A DNA stretch of 39,000 nucleotides, taken from the NCBI GenBank assembly GCA_902562205.1, contig CACESO010000009.1, positions 1 to 39,000 on the forward strand, given 5' to 3'. The notes beneath the pieces are model-generated. The model ran no database searches. It was not told the DNA's origin and was given only the letters and a program-made list of their open reading frames with translations. Source of the stretch: an uncultured Pelagibacteraceae bacterium (GTDB taxonomy: Bacteria > Pseudomonadota > Alphaproteobacteria > Pelagibacterales > Pelagibacteraceae). The translations under genes and the position numbers were made by a program. This document shows, one piece after another, positions 1 to 8,096 of the stretch; the stretch's first letter is position 1, and every line of letters starts with the position of its first letter.

Positions 1-1188
1 CAGGGAGATGTTGGAAGTGGTAAAACTATTGTGGCATTAATTTCTTGTCTAAATGTTGTTAATAGTGGTTATCAGGTTGCTTTTATGGCACCTACAGAAA
101 TTTTAGCATATCAACATTATAAATTAGCCCAATCTTTAATAAAAGATAAAATGAAAATAGGTTTTTTAACATCCAAAACTGATTATTCTGAAAGGAAAAA
201 AATAATTAATGATTTAGAAACAAACAAATTAAATATACTTTTTGGCACTCATTCTGTTTTTCAAGAAAAGATAAGTTATAAAAAACTTGGGCTTGTCGTA
301 ATTGATGAACAACATAAATTTGGAGTTAAGCAAAGAAAGAAATTATCCGATAAAGGTGGCAAAAATTGTGATGTATTAGTAATGTCAGCAACTCCTATAC
401 CCAGAACAATGATTATGACTGTTTTTGGAGATATGGATGTAACTATAATAAAACAAAAACCTAAAAATAGAAAACCAGTTAAAACTTACAGTAAAGTTGA
501 CTCAAAACTAAATGAGATAATTGATTTTACTAAAAATCAGATTAAAAAAGGTAATCAAATTTTTTGGGTTTGTCCTTTAATAGAGGAGTCTAAAAAAGTT
601 GATCATCAATCAGCAGTGCAAAGATATAAAGGTCTTCAAAAAATTTTTAGAGATAGAGCTGGCCTTTTACACGGTTCGCTCGATAAAATCGATAAAGATA
701 AAATATTGAATAAGTTTTTGAGCAGAAAAATTGATATTTTGATCTCAACAACAGTTATTGAGGTTGGTATTGATTTTCCAAATGCAAATGTGATCATAAT
801 AGAAAATTCAAACAAATTTGGATTATCTCAACTTCATCAACTTAGGGGAAGAGTTGGCAGAGGCGATAAAGAGTCATTCTGTATTCTAATGTTTAAAAAG
901 AATTTAAGTAAAAATGCTCGGAAACGAATAAATATCTTAAAAGAAAATAATGATGGGTTTAAAATATCAGAAGAAGATATGAAATTAAGAGGTTATGGTG
1001 ATTTACTAGGTTTTAAACAAAGTGGAATTCAAAGTTTTCGACTTGCAGATCCTGTTTTAAATGAGGATCTTTTTTTATTAGCTGAAAAAGAAGTTAAAAA
1101 AATTGAGAAGGACAATATCGATTTAGATAAATTTAAATCTTTGTTAAAACTTTATGATAGAGCTGATATTTTAAATGATATTGTTTAA
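1..1188 (+). CDS. recG: ATP-dependent DNA helicase RecG, 3' part (5' end outside window)
   Basis: RecG remodels stalled replication forks and Holliday junctions, acting on branched DNA in the cytoplasm. The frame is open from base 1, so the N-terminal wedge domain lies outside the window. The Walker A motif GDVGSGKT is encoded at about 4-27, which shows that the in-frame GTG at 31 is not the true start. Further helicase motifs follow in order: the DEQH box (DEQHKFGV), SATPIPRT, TTVIEVGIDFP, and motif VI QLRGRVGRG. The C-terminal part contains the GYGDLLGFKQSG stretch typical of RecG rather than of Mfd or PriA. It converges on the next gene with a 4-base overlap of the two 3' ends. Nothing appears broken in the visible part. 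Confidence 0.95.
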   Translation, partial: QGDVGSGKTIVALISCLNVVNSGYQVAFMAPTEILAYQHYKLAQSLIKDKMKIGFLTSKTDYSERKKIINDLETNKLNILFGTHSVFQEKISYKKLGLVVIDEQHKFGVKQRKKLSDKGGKNCDVLVMSATPIPRTMIMTVFGDMDVTIIKQKPKNRKPVKTYSKVDSKLNEIIDFTKNQIKKGNQIFWVCPLIEESKKVDHQSAVQRYKGLQKIFRDRAGLLHGSLDKIDKDKILNKFLSRKIDILISTTVIEVGIDFPNANVIIIENSNKFGLSQLHQLRGRVGRGDKESFCILMFKKNLSKNARKRINILKENNDGFKISEEDMKLRGYGDLLGFKQSGIQSFRLADPVLNEDLFLLAEKEVKKIEKDNIDLDKFKSLLKLYDRADILNDIV

Positions 1189-1796
1189 TTACCTATTGGG
1201 TCTGAGGTTCCAGCAGATACAATAAATTTTGACGCTTCTTCAAAAGTCATATCAAGAAAGATAACTTCATCTTTCGGAAACATTAATAAAAAACCACTTG
1301 TCGGATTTGGTGTAGTTGGAACAAAAACGTTTATTAATTCTTTATTAGTTTTTTTACTTATTTCACCTTTATTTTCTTTAGTAGCGAATCCAACAGCCCA
1401 CGAACCTTTTTTAGGATATTCAATCAAAACAACACTTTTTTTATTATCTGTTTTATTAGTAAAGCTCTCTGTCATTTGACCAATCGCTGAATAAATGGTT
1501 CTTAAAATTGGAATTCTTTTAAAAAGGTCATTGATTAAATTTAAAATTTTTTTACCAAAAAACGATAATGAAATACCGCCTACTATCGTGATAAAAATAA
1601 CAGATAATAAAATTTCAAGCCCTGGTATAGAAAAAGGTAGATAGTTATTTGGATTTATTTCATTAGGAATCAATTTTGAGGATATTTTTATTAAAAATAA
1701 AGTAAGATACAAAGTAAAACCAATTGGAACTAATACAACAATACCAGCTATAAAAGCATTTCTAAGTTTTGAAGTTATTGATGATTTTTTTTTCAT
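1185..1796 (-). CDS. DUF502 family membrane protein
   Basis: This 203-residue protein resembles the DUF502 family, whose function is not established. The N-terminus is basic (MKKKSSITSKLRNAF) and is followed by two hydrophobic segments at about residues 14-36 and 57-80. A soluble region after that carries the family-like motifs RIPILRTIYSAIGQ and VFVPTTPNPTSGFLLMFP. The topology suggests an inner-membrane protein with the C-terminal domain on one side of the membrane. It overlaps the end of recG by 4 bases, tail to tail, and it has no operon partner on its strand. DUF502 genes near recG are, as I recall, common in Alphaproteobacteria. No role can be inferred from the sequence. Confidence 0.8.
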   Translation of the reverse strand: MKKKSSITSKLRNAFIAGIVVLVPIGFTLYLTLFLIKISSKLIPNEINPNNYLPFSIPGLEILLSVIFITIVGGISLSFFGKKILNLINDLFKRIPILRTIYSAIGQMTESFTNKTDNKKSVVLIEYPKKGSWAVGFATKENKGEISKKTNKELINVFVPTTPNPTSGFLLMFPKDEVIFLDMTFEEASKFIVSAGTSDPIGN

Positions 1797-1911
1797 TAAT
1801 TATAAGATGAATATATTACAAAACATAAAGCAATTATGAATAAAAAAACTAATATTTTATTGTTTAAATTCATAAAAAAACTATTAAAACATAATACTTA
1901 ATTTAATTTAA

Positions 1912-2736
1912 ATGAATAGAAGAAAATTTCTAAATATAGTCGGTTGTTGTGGTTGTAGTTATATTATTAATTCTTGTGCATCAGTGCCAATTACTGACAG
2001 AAAACAGCTTAAATTAATACCGGAGGCAAAACTTAATGCACAAGCAGCACAAATTTACGAAAAAGTAAAAAAAAAGGAAAAATTAATTACTGATGGACGT
2101 AATTTGAAAGAAATTAAGGAAATTGGAAAAAAAATGGAGTATGCGATCAGTGAATATTTTTATCTAAATAACATTAAAGATCCAACAGTGAATTTTCAAT
2201 GGGAATATATACTAATTGATAATAAAAAAGTTAAGAATGCGTGGTGTATGCCTGGTGGTAAAATTGCTGTTTATAGTGGAATGCTAGAGGTAACTAAAAA
2301 TACAAATGCATTGGCTGCAGTGATGGGTCACGAGATTGCTCATGCAGTTGCAAAACATTCTGTTGAAAGAGCTAGTCGTAGTGTAGTACTTCAAACGGGC
2401 ACTCAACTCATTGATATATTTTCAGGAGGAAAACTTTCACAAGTAAATAGAGCAACTGGTATGGATACTGTTGGTTTATTACAACAAATTGGCATTATGA
2501 ATCCATTTACAAGAAAACAGGAAACTGAGGCTGACTATCTTGGTCTTATTTTTTCATCTTTATCTGGGTATGATATTAGAGAAACAACAAAGTTTTGGGA
2601 ACGAATGAAGGAAATAAATAAAGGTAAGGAACCTCCAGAGTTTATGAATACTCATCCATCTTCTCAAAAAAGAATAGAAAATCTTGACGGTTGGATGAAT
2701 GAAATTATTTTAGATTATCCACCAATAAAAACTTAA
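1912..2736 (+). CDS. M48 family zinc metalloprotease, probable lipoprotein
   Basis: A 274-residue peptidase of the M48 (Ste24/Oma1/LoiP-like) type that probably degrades or quality-controls envelope proteins. The zinc site HEIAH is followed by AVAKHSVERAS, and the third ligand is in ETEADYLG, the usual M48 arrangement. The N-terminus has adjacent arginines in NRRKFLN, a short hydrophobic stretch and a lipobox-like INSCAS. That combination suggests an exported, possibly lipid-anchored protein, and the twin arginine raises the possibility of Tat export. The signal contains extra cysteines (residues 12, 13 and 15), so the processing site is uncertain. The protein lacks the multiple membrane spans of HtpX. 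Its stop codon lies directly against the 3' CCA of the antisense tRNA gene. Confidence 0.88.
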   Translation: MNRRKFLNIVGCCGCSYIINSCASVPITDRKQLKLIPEAKLNAQAAQIYEKVKKKEKLITDGRNLKEIKEIGKKMEYAISEYFYLNNIKDPTVNFQWEYILIDNKKVKNAWCMPGGKIAVYSGMLEVTKNTNALAAVMGHEIAHAVAKHSVERASRSVVLQTGTQLIDIFSGGKLSQVNRATGMDTVGLLQQIGIMNPFTRKQETEADYLGLIFSSLSGYDIRETTKFWERMKEINKGKEPPEFMNTHPSSQKRIENLDGWMNEIILDYPPIKT

Positions 2737-2812
<76 letters not shown>

Positions 2813-2823
2813 AAAATAAAATT

Positions 2824-2851
2824 CTTATAGTTTTTTTTTTCAAATAATCAA
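2824..2851 (-). promoter_or_regulatory. Candidate promoter for tRNA-Lys
   Basis: On the minus strand TTGATT (2851-2846) is followed after 16 bases, including a run of ten A, by TATAAG (2829-2824). Transcription would start about 5 bases before the mature tRNA 5' end at 2812. The match to the sigma-70 consensus is moderate and the region is AT-rich, so chance similarity is possible. Confidence 0.35.
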
Positions 2852-2861
2852 TATGTTATAA

Positions 2862-3974
2862 TTACAACTTAGCAATGTATTCATCAAAAAACTGGTCAAA
2901 AGTTCCATTATTTATGTTAATTCTTATTTCATTCATAAGTTCATGATAAAAATTTATATTATGGAGTGTTAAAAGCATTGAGGCCAGTATTTCGTTAGTA
3001 TTGAATAAGTGATTTAAGTAGTTTTTTGAATACTTATTTAAGTTAAATTTTTCACATTTTTCATCAATGGGTTTTGTATCATTCTGATACTTGGCATTTT
3101 TAATATTTATAGGTCCATTCCACGTAAAAGCTAAACCAGTTCTCCCAGACCTAGAGGGTAATACACAATCAAACATATCAACCCCTCTTTTTACTGCTCC
3201 TAGGATATCAGAAGGTGTTCCAACACCCATTAAATATCTTGGTTTATCTTCAGGTAAGTGATTTTTTATACCGTCTAATACCTTAAACATTTCACTTTGT
3301 GTATCTCCAACAGCTAAACCACCTAAGGCATATCCATCAAACCCAATTTTTATTAAATCATTAAGTGATTTTTTTCTTAAATCATCAAATAATCCACCTT
3401 GCACTATTCCAAAAAGACCCTTGTGAGGATTTTTTCCAAAAGAATTTTTTGATCTTAAAGCCCACTCTGTTGATAAATTTAAAGAGTCTTCAATAATTTT
3501 TCTATCTGTTGTTTTTTTTGGACATTCGTCCATAACCATGACGATGTCTGAATTAAGTTTTTTTTGAATTCTTATACTTTCTTCTGGACTAAGTATATAT
3601 TCCTTTCCATCAACGTGGGAATTAAATATAGCGCCCTTCTCTTTATCGATTTTATTTAATTTTGAAAGAGACATAACTTGGTAACCACCTGAATCAGTTA
3701 AAATCGGTAATGGACAATTCATAAATTCGTGCAGTCCTCCTTGAAGAGCTACTCTTTCTTCTCCAGGTCTTATCATTAAATGATATGTATTAGATAAAAT
3801 TATTTGACTTCCAGCTTTTATCAAGTCGTCTACAAAAGTAGCTTTTACTGTGGCTTGAGTTCCAACAGGCATAAAAACAGGGGTATCAATGTTACCTCTA
3901 GAAGTAACAATTGTTCCTGTTCGGGAAAATTTATCTTTATTTTTTACTTTAAAAGAAAAATTTTTTAAACTCAA
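2862..3974 (-). CDS. tgt: Queuine tRNA-guanine transglycosylase (Tgt) with altered zinc site
   Basis: Tgt exchanges the wobble guanine of GUN anticodon tRNAs for the queuosine precursor preQ1. At 370 residues it has the usual bacterial length. Visible motifs are DSGGYQVMS with a catalytic Asp, the substrate-pocket region GGLAVGD, and the nucleophile region DMFDCVLPSRSGRTG. The canonical zinc motif is CxCxxC plus a distant His. Here the corresponding stretch reads CEKFNLNKYS, so the first Cys is kept while the second and third are Lys and Leu; the distant His in TLHNINFYH is kept. A four-ligand zinc site therefore looks lost. It is last in the ssb-gyrA-coaD-cyclophilin-tgt run, 1 base after the cyclophilin gene. 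queA is not in the window. Confidence 0.95.
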   Translation of the reverse strand: MSLKNFSFKVKNKDKFSRTGTIVTSRGNIDTPVFMPVGTQATVKATFVDDLIKAGSQIILSNTYHLMIRPGEERVALQGGLHEFMNCPLPILTDSGGYQVMSLSKLNKIDKEKGAIFNSHVDGKEYILSPEESIRIQKKLNSDIVMVMDECPKKTTDRKIIEDSLNLSTEWALRSKNSFGKNPHKGLFGIVQGGLFDDLRKKSLNDLIKIGFDGYALGGLAVGDTQSEMFKVLDGIKNHLPEDKPRYLMGVGTPSDILGAVKRGVDMFDCVLPSRSGRTGLAFTWNGPINIKNAKYQNDTKPIDEKCEKFNLNKYSKNYLNHLFNTNEILASMLLTLHNINFYHELMNEIRININNGTFDQFFDEYIAKL

Positions 3975-3975
3975 T

Positions 3976-4527
3976 TTATAAAGATTTGAAACTAATTATC
4001 TTGTCAGGGTTTGAAACTGAACCATTGGGTCCATCACCTCTTTTAATCTTATCTACAAATTCCATCCCTTCTACAACTCTTCCAAAAACTGTGTATTGTC
4101 TATCCAGATGCGGGGCATCTTCAAAACATATAAAGAATTGACTATTTGCACTGTTCGGATCAGAGGATCTTGCCATAGATAAAATACCTTTTACATGAGG
4201 AATATCATTAAATTCAGCTTTTAAATTTGGTAAATCCGAACCTCCTGTGCCTGCTCTATTTAAATCAAAATTTTCTGAAGATGAGTTACCAAATTGGACA
4301 TCACCTACCTGAGCCATAAACCCATCTATTACTCTGTGAAATACAACATTATCATAAAGACCTTTGTTAGCTAATTCCTTTATTCTTTTTACATGATTTG
4401 GTGCTTTGTCTTCGAATAGTTCTATTTTCACATCCCCATCTTTTAATTTAAGTATCATCATATTTTCCTCTGCGTTTGCGTTAAAATTAATAATTAAAAA
4501 TAATATTAAAAAAATTATTTTATTCAT
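3976..4527 (-). CDS. Exported cyclophilin-type peptidyl-prolyl cis-trans isomerase
   Basis: A 183-residue cyclophilin that speeds proline isomerisation during folding. Residues 1-19 (MNKIIFLILFLIINFNANA) look like a signal peptide ending in an AxA-type cleavage site, so the enzyme probably acts in the periplasm like PpiA. Core motifs are FHRVIDGFMAQVGD, containing the catalytic Arg, then SMARSSDPNSANSQFFI and HLDRQYTVFGRVVEGM. The position of the cyclosporin-contacting Trp in human cyclophilin A is His here (PHLD), as is common in bacteria. Its start overlaps the end of coaD by 8 bases and it is followed 1 base later by tgt, which implies one transcript. The ATG start is supported by the signal peptide. 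Confidence 0.92.
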   Translation of the reverse strand: MNKIIFLILFLIINFNANAEENMMILKLKDGDVKIELFEDKAPNHVKRIKELANKGLYDNVVFHRVIDGFMAQVGDVQFGNSSSENFDLNRAGTGGSDLPNLKAEFNDIPHVKGILSMARSSDPNSANSQFFICFEDAPHLDRQYTVFGRVVEGMEFVDKIKRGDGPNGSVSNPDKIISFKSL

Positions 4528-5014
4528 AAAATTTATTTTTTAAAGATTTAATTACTGTTTTAGTGGTAAATTTTCTTATGTCACCTTTTAATTCAATAAT
4601 TTCTTTAACAAATTTGGATGAAATAATTTGATTTTCTGGGTCTGACATTAAAAAAACAGTTTCAACCAATTTATTTAATTTTTTATTCATTCCTGCTAAT
4701 TGAAATTCATATTCAAAATCGGAAGTAGCGCGTAAACCTCTAATAATAACATTTGATTTCATCTTTCTGCAAAAATCAGTGGTTAAAGTTTTAAATGATG
4801 TAACAACTATTTTTTTTTTACTAAATTTTAAATCACTAAAAAGAGCTTTTTTAATTAAGTGTTCTCTTTCCTCTGCGTTAAAAAGATAATTTTTTGTATT
4901 TCCGTCAGATACGGCAACAATCACTTTATCAAAAATATTTAAAGACTTTTTAATTAGATCTATATGTCCAAATGTAATTGGGTCAAAAGTTCCGGGGTAT
5001 ATAGCTTTTTTCAT
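4520..5014 (-). CDS. coaD: Phosphopantetheine adenylyltransferase
   Basis: CoaD joins ATP and 4'-phosphopantetheine to give dephospho-CoA, the penultimate step of coenzyme A synthesis. At 164 residues it matches the family length. The N-terminal nucleotidyltransferase motif is YPGTFDPITFGHIDL, containing the GH pair of the (T/H)xGH signature. The downstream signature ISSKFVKEI corresponds to the ISSxxVRE motif. RGLRATSDFEYEFQLAGMN is the conserved central stretch with the substrate-binding Arg. The ATG start shares one base with the gyrA stop, and the 3' end overlaps the cyclophilin gene by 8 bases, consistent with translational coupling. The enzyme is cytoplasmic and normally essential. Confidence 0.97.
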   Translation of the reverse strand: MKKAIYPGTFDPITFGHIDLIKKSLNIFDKVIVAVSDGNTKNYLFNAEEREHLIKKALFSDLKFSKKKIVVTSFKTLTTDFCRKMKSNVIIRGLRATSDFEYEFQLAGMNKKLNKLVETVFLMSDPENQIISSKFVKEIIELKGDIRKFTTKTVIKSLKNKFYE

Positions 5015-7569
5015 TATATTAAGTTATCATCAATTTTAATTGCTGAAACAACTTTTTCATCGCCAGATAACTTAATAATTCGTACCCCTTGAGTATTTCT
5101 TCCTGCAGTTCTAATTTCCTTTACTGCCACCCTTATAACTCTCCCTTTATTGGTAGATATCAATATTTCGTCGCCATCAAAAACTGGGAAAGAAGATGCT
5201 ATATTTCCATTCCTCGATGAGTTTACTATACCTATAATACCCTTTCCGCCTCTATTAGTAGTACGAAATTCTTTGTCATTTGTTCTTTTTCCAAAACCAT
5301 TCTCAGTTATTGAAAGTATATATTTGCCCTCAACTTTACCATTTTTTTCAGATTTTTTTTCTATTTTTTCTATTATTGATAAAGACACAATTCTGTCCTT
5401 ATCACCCAAATTAATTCCCTTGATACCTTTAGAAGATCTACCTTTAAATAATCTTAATTTTTTTGATTCAAATCTGATACATTTTCCATTTAGTGAACTA
5501 AGCATGATGTCTTGATTTTCTTTACAAATTTTAACACCTATAATCTTATCGTCATTATCTAGCTTCATTGCTATTTTTCCAGCTGTATTAATGTTTAAAA
5601 AATCTTCTAAGCTATTTTTCCTTATTTTACCTTTGGCTGTTGCAAAAATAATATTTAAATCTTTAAATTCAGACTTATCTTCAGGTAAAGGCATAATCGA
5701 ACTGATTGATTGGTGGTTTTTTAATGGAAGAATATTATATAAAGATTTACCTCTTGAGCTAGCAGATCCCTCGGGTATTTTCCAAGCTTTAAGCTTATAA
5801 ACCATTCCTTGAGTTGAGAAGAAAAGAACAGATGTGTGAGTGTTTACAGATAAAGTTTGAACCACTGAGTCTTCATCTCTAGTTTTAATTCCTGATTTTC
5901 CTTTACCACCTCTTTTTTGTTTTTTAACAATATCGAGTGCGCCTCTTTTTATATATCCCTGCAAGGTAACAGTTATTAATACAGATTGTTTTTGAATAGT
6001 CTCTTCGATATCATAATTAAGGACTGCATCAATTATTTTTGTTCTTCGTTCAACTGAATATTTTTCTTTTATTTCATTTAATTCGTTACTAATAACTTTT
6101 AAAAGTTCTTTTCTAGAGTTTATTATCTTTTTAAAGGAAATTATTAAATTAGACAATTTCTTTAACTCTACCTCTATTTCATTAATACCTAAAGCAGTAA
6201 GTTTTTGAAGTCTTAATTCTAATATTGCCTCAACTTGTTTTAAGGAAAGAGAATAACTATTCTTATTTTTTTTGTTATCAACTAACTTTATTAATTTTTG
6301 GGATGATTTAATTTTCCATGAAGTATTTAATAAAGAATTTTTTGCTTGTTCTGGATTTTTTGAAGATCGTATAATCTTGATTACTTTATCGATATTTTCA
6401 ACTGAAACTGATAAACCAATCAATATGTGAGCTCTGTCCTCAGCTTTTTTAAGATCAAATTTTGTCTTTTTAACAACGACTTCTTCTCTAAATTTAAGAA
6501 AAGACTCTAAAAAATCTTTAAGATTACAGCTTTTGGGTTTTCTATCTACTATAGCTAAGGTATTAAAACTAAATGAAGACTCCAAAGAGGTATATTTATA
6601 AAGTTGTCTTTTAACTGTCTCGGGTTCTATATTTCTTTTTAAGTCTATAGCTACTCTTATACCTTCTCTATTTGACTCGTCTCTTATATCACTAATTCCA
6701 TCTATTTTTTTATTTCTTATTAATTCTACAATTTTTTCGTTTAAAACAGATTTATTGATTTGATATGGAATTGAATTAATAACAATTCTTTCTTTACCAT
6801 TTTTAAGTTGTTCGATTGAAACATTTCCCCTTACTTTAAAAGATCCTCTTCCAGTTTTATATCCAGTTTTAATAATATCTTTTCCTATTATTGTACCACC
6901 TGTAGGAAAGTCAGGACCTGGTATATGCTTCATTAGTTCATTTATCTTAATATCTTTATTGTCTATAAGAGCTAAAGTGGCATTTATCACTTCTGAAAGA
7001 TTGTGTGGCGGAATACTAGTTGCCATTCCAACAGCAATACCTCCAGCACCATTTACTAGTAAATTTGGATATTGAGCAGGCAAAACTTCAGGTTCTTTTT
7101 CAGTTTCATCATAATTACTTTTAAATTCAACAGTGTCTTTATCTATATCGTCTATTAAATTCTGTGAAATTTTTGCTAATCTAGTTTCTGTATATCTCAT
7201 TGCAGCAGGAGGATCGCCATCTACAGAGCCAAAATTTCCTTGACCATCGATCAAAGGCAAGCTCATTGAAAAATCTTGAACCATTCTAACTAATGCATCG
7301 TAAACAGCTTGATCACCGTGAGGATGATATTTACCAATAACATCTCCTACTATTCTGGCAGACTTCCTGTATTGTTTACTCCAATCAAAACCACCTTTAT
7401 GCATTGCATAAATAATTCTTCGATGGACTGGTTTCAAACCATCTCTAACATCTGGTAAAGCACGACTTACAATTACGCTCATCGCGTAAGAAAGATATGA
7501 TGAACTCATTTCATCATACATTTCAATAGGTTTTACATTATTTTTATTCTCTAATTGCGATTTATCCAT
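5014..7569 (-). CDS. gyrA: DNA gyrase subunit A
   Basis: GyrA cuts and rejoins DNA within the A2B2 gyrase, which introduces negative supercoils using ATP. The 851-residue protein starts with the breakage-reunion domain: [12 protein letters not shown], then the quinolone-resistance region [18 protein letters not shown], then the catalytic Tyr at about residue 126 in AAMRYTETR. The C-terminal pinwheel domain carries the GyrA box as QKRGGKG. The position matching E. coli Ser83 is Gln here (residue 87), while the Asp matching Asp87 is kept. The gene follows ssb by 9 bases and shares one base with coaD. Length and motifs indicate a complete gene. Confidence 0.98.
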   Translation of the reverse strand: MDKSQLENKNNVKPIEMYDEMSSSYLSYAMSVIVSRALPDVRDGLKPVHRRIIYAMHKGGFDWSKQYRKSARIVGDVIGKYHPHGDQAVYDALVRMVQDFSMSLPLIDGQGNFGSVDGDPPAAMRYTETRLAKISQNLIDDIDKDTVEFKSNYDETEKEPEVLPAQYPNLLVNGAGGIAVGMATSIPPHNLSEVINATLALIDNKDIKINELMKHIPGPDFPTGGTIIGKDIIKTGYKTGRGSFKVRGNVSIEQLKNGKERIVINSIPYQINKSVLNEKIVELIRNKKIDGISDIRDESNREGIRVAIDLKRNIEPETVKRQLYKYTSLESSFSFNTLAIVDRKPKSCNLKDFLESFLKFREEVVVKKTKFDLKKAEDRAHILIGLSVSVENIDKVIKIIRSSKNPEQAKNSLLNTSWKIKSSQKLIKLVDNKKNKNSYSLSLKQVEAILELRLQKLTALGINEIEVELKKLSNLIISFKKIINSRKELLKVISNELNEIKEKYSVERRTKIIDAVLNYDIEETIQKQSVLITVTLQGYIKRGALDIVKKQKRGGKGKSGIKTRDEDSVVQTLSVNTHTSVLFFSTQGMVYKLKAWKIPEGSASSRGKSLYNILPLKNHQSISSIMPLPEDKSEFKDLNIIFATAKGKIRKNSLEDFLNINTAGKIAMKLDNDDKIIGVKICKENQDIMLSSLNGKCIRFESKKLRLFKGRSSKGIKGINLGDKDRIVSLSIIEKIEKKSEKNGKVEGKYILSITENGFGKRTNDKEFRTTNRGGKGIIGIVNSSRNGNIASSFPVFDGDEILISTNKGRVIRVAVKEIRTAGRNTQGVRIIKLSGDEKVVSAIKIDDNLI

Positions 7570-7578
7570 AAAGATTAA

Positions 7579-8025
7579 TTAAAAAGGAATATCGTCATCT
7601 AAATCATTGTCAGATGCTTGAGACATCTCATTCTTATTTTGAGGTGCATTTGCAATTGACGTTGAGGAATTATTTCCCCCAAGCATTGTTAAAGATGAAT
7701 TATATCCTTGTATTAATATTTCTGTAGAATATTTATCTTGGCCAGACTGTTCATCTTTCCATTTTCTTGTCGTCAATTGACCTTCGACATAAATCTGAGC
7801 ACCTTTTTTAAGATACTGTTGAACAACATTCACAAGTCCTTCATTAAATACAACCACACGGTGCCACTCAGTTTTTTCCTTTTTCTCACCAGTGTTTTTA
7901 TCTTTCCAAGATTGGCTAGTAGCAAGACTAAGTCTAGCGACATTTTTTCCATTAACCATCTGCTTTATCTCGGGATCTGCACCTAATCTGCCAATTAAAA
8001 GTACTTTATTTAAACTTCCAGCCAT
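7579..8025 (-). CDS. ssb: Single-stranded DNA-binding protein
   Basis: SSB coats single-stranded DNA during replication, repair and recombination. The 148-residue protein has an N-terminal OB fold (about residues 1-110) with the family motifs [25 protein letters not shown] and [11 protein letters not shown] short polar linker follows, and the acidic tip DLDDDIPF is the docking site for replication and repair partners. It is first in the run leading to gyrA, coaD, the cyclophilin gene and tgt, and it is divergent from uvrA across 71 bases. That head-to-head ssb-uvrA arrangement is common in bacteria. I saw no alphaproteobacterial SOS box (GTTC-N7-GTTC) between them. Confidence 0.98.
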   Translation of the reverse strand: MAGSLNKVLLIGRLGADPEIKQMVNGKNVARLSLATSQSWKDKNTGEKKEKTEWHRVVVFNEGLVNVVQQYLKKGAQIYVEGQLTTRKWKDEQSGQDKYSTEILIQGYNSSLTMLGGNNSSTSIANAPQNKNEMSQASDNDLDDDIPF

Positions 8026-8039
8026 ATTATTTTATATTA

Positions 8040-8048
8040 ATTATATCA
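8040..8048 (-). promoter_or_regulatory. Candidate extended -10 promoter for ssb
   Basis: Read on the minus strand this is TGATATAAT, a perfect TATAAT with the upstream TGn of an extended -10 element. Upstream, TTAATA-like sequence sits near the -35 distance but is weak. The start of transcription would be only about 8 bases before the ssb ATG at 8025, giving a very short leader. Confidence 0.5.
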
Positions 8049-8096
8049 CAAAAAGGATTTGATTATTAACTTTATTAAGTTAAAGCAAATAAAAAA

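Noticed and set aside
2854-2868. Zur-like box near the end of tgt (TGTTATAATTACAAC)
   Set aside because: Only the left half matches; the right half departs from ATAACA, and the position is at the 3' end of tgt, not at a promoter for a zinc gene.
5150-5800. Open frames on the plus strand over gyrA
   Set aside because: Proline/serine/phenylalanine-rich shadows of the gyrA frame without ribosome sites or recognisable motifs.
8026-8096. LexA/SOS box between ssb and uvrA
   Set aside because: I looked for GTTC-N7-GTTC and for CTG-N10-CAG and found neither, so no SOS control is claimed.
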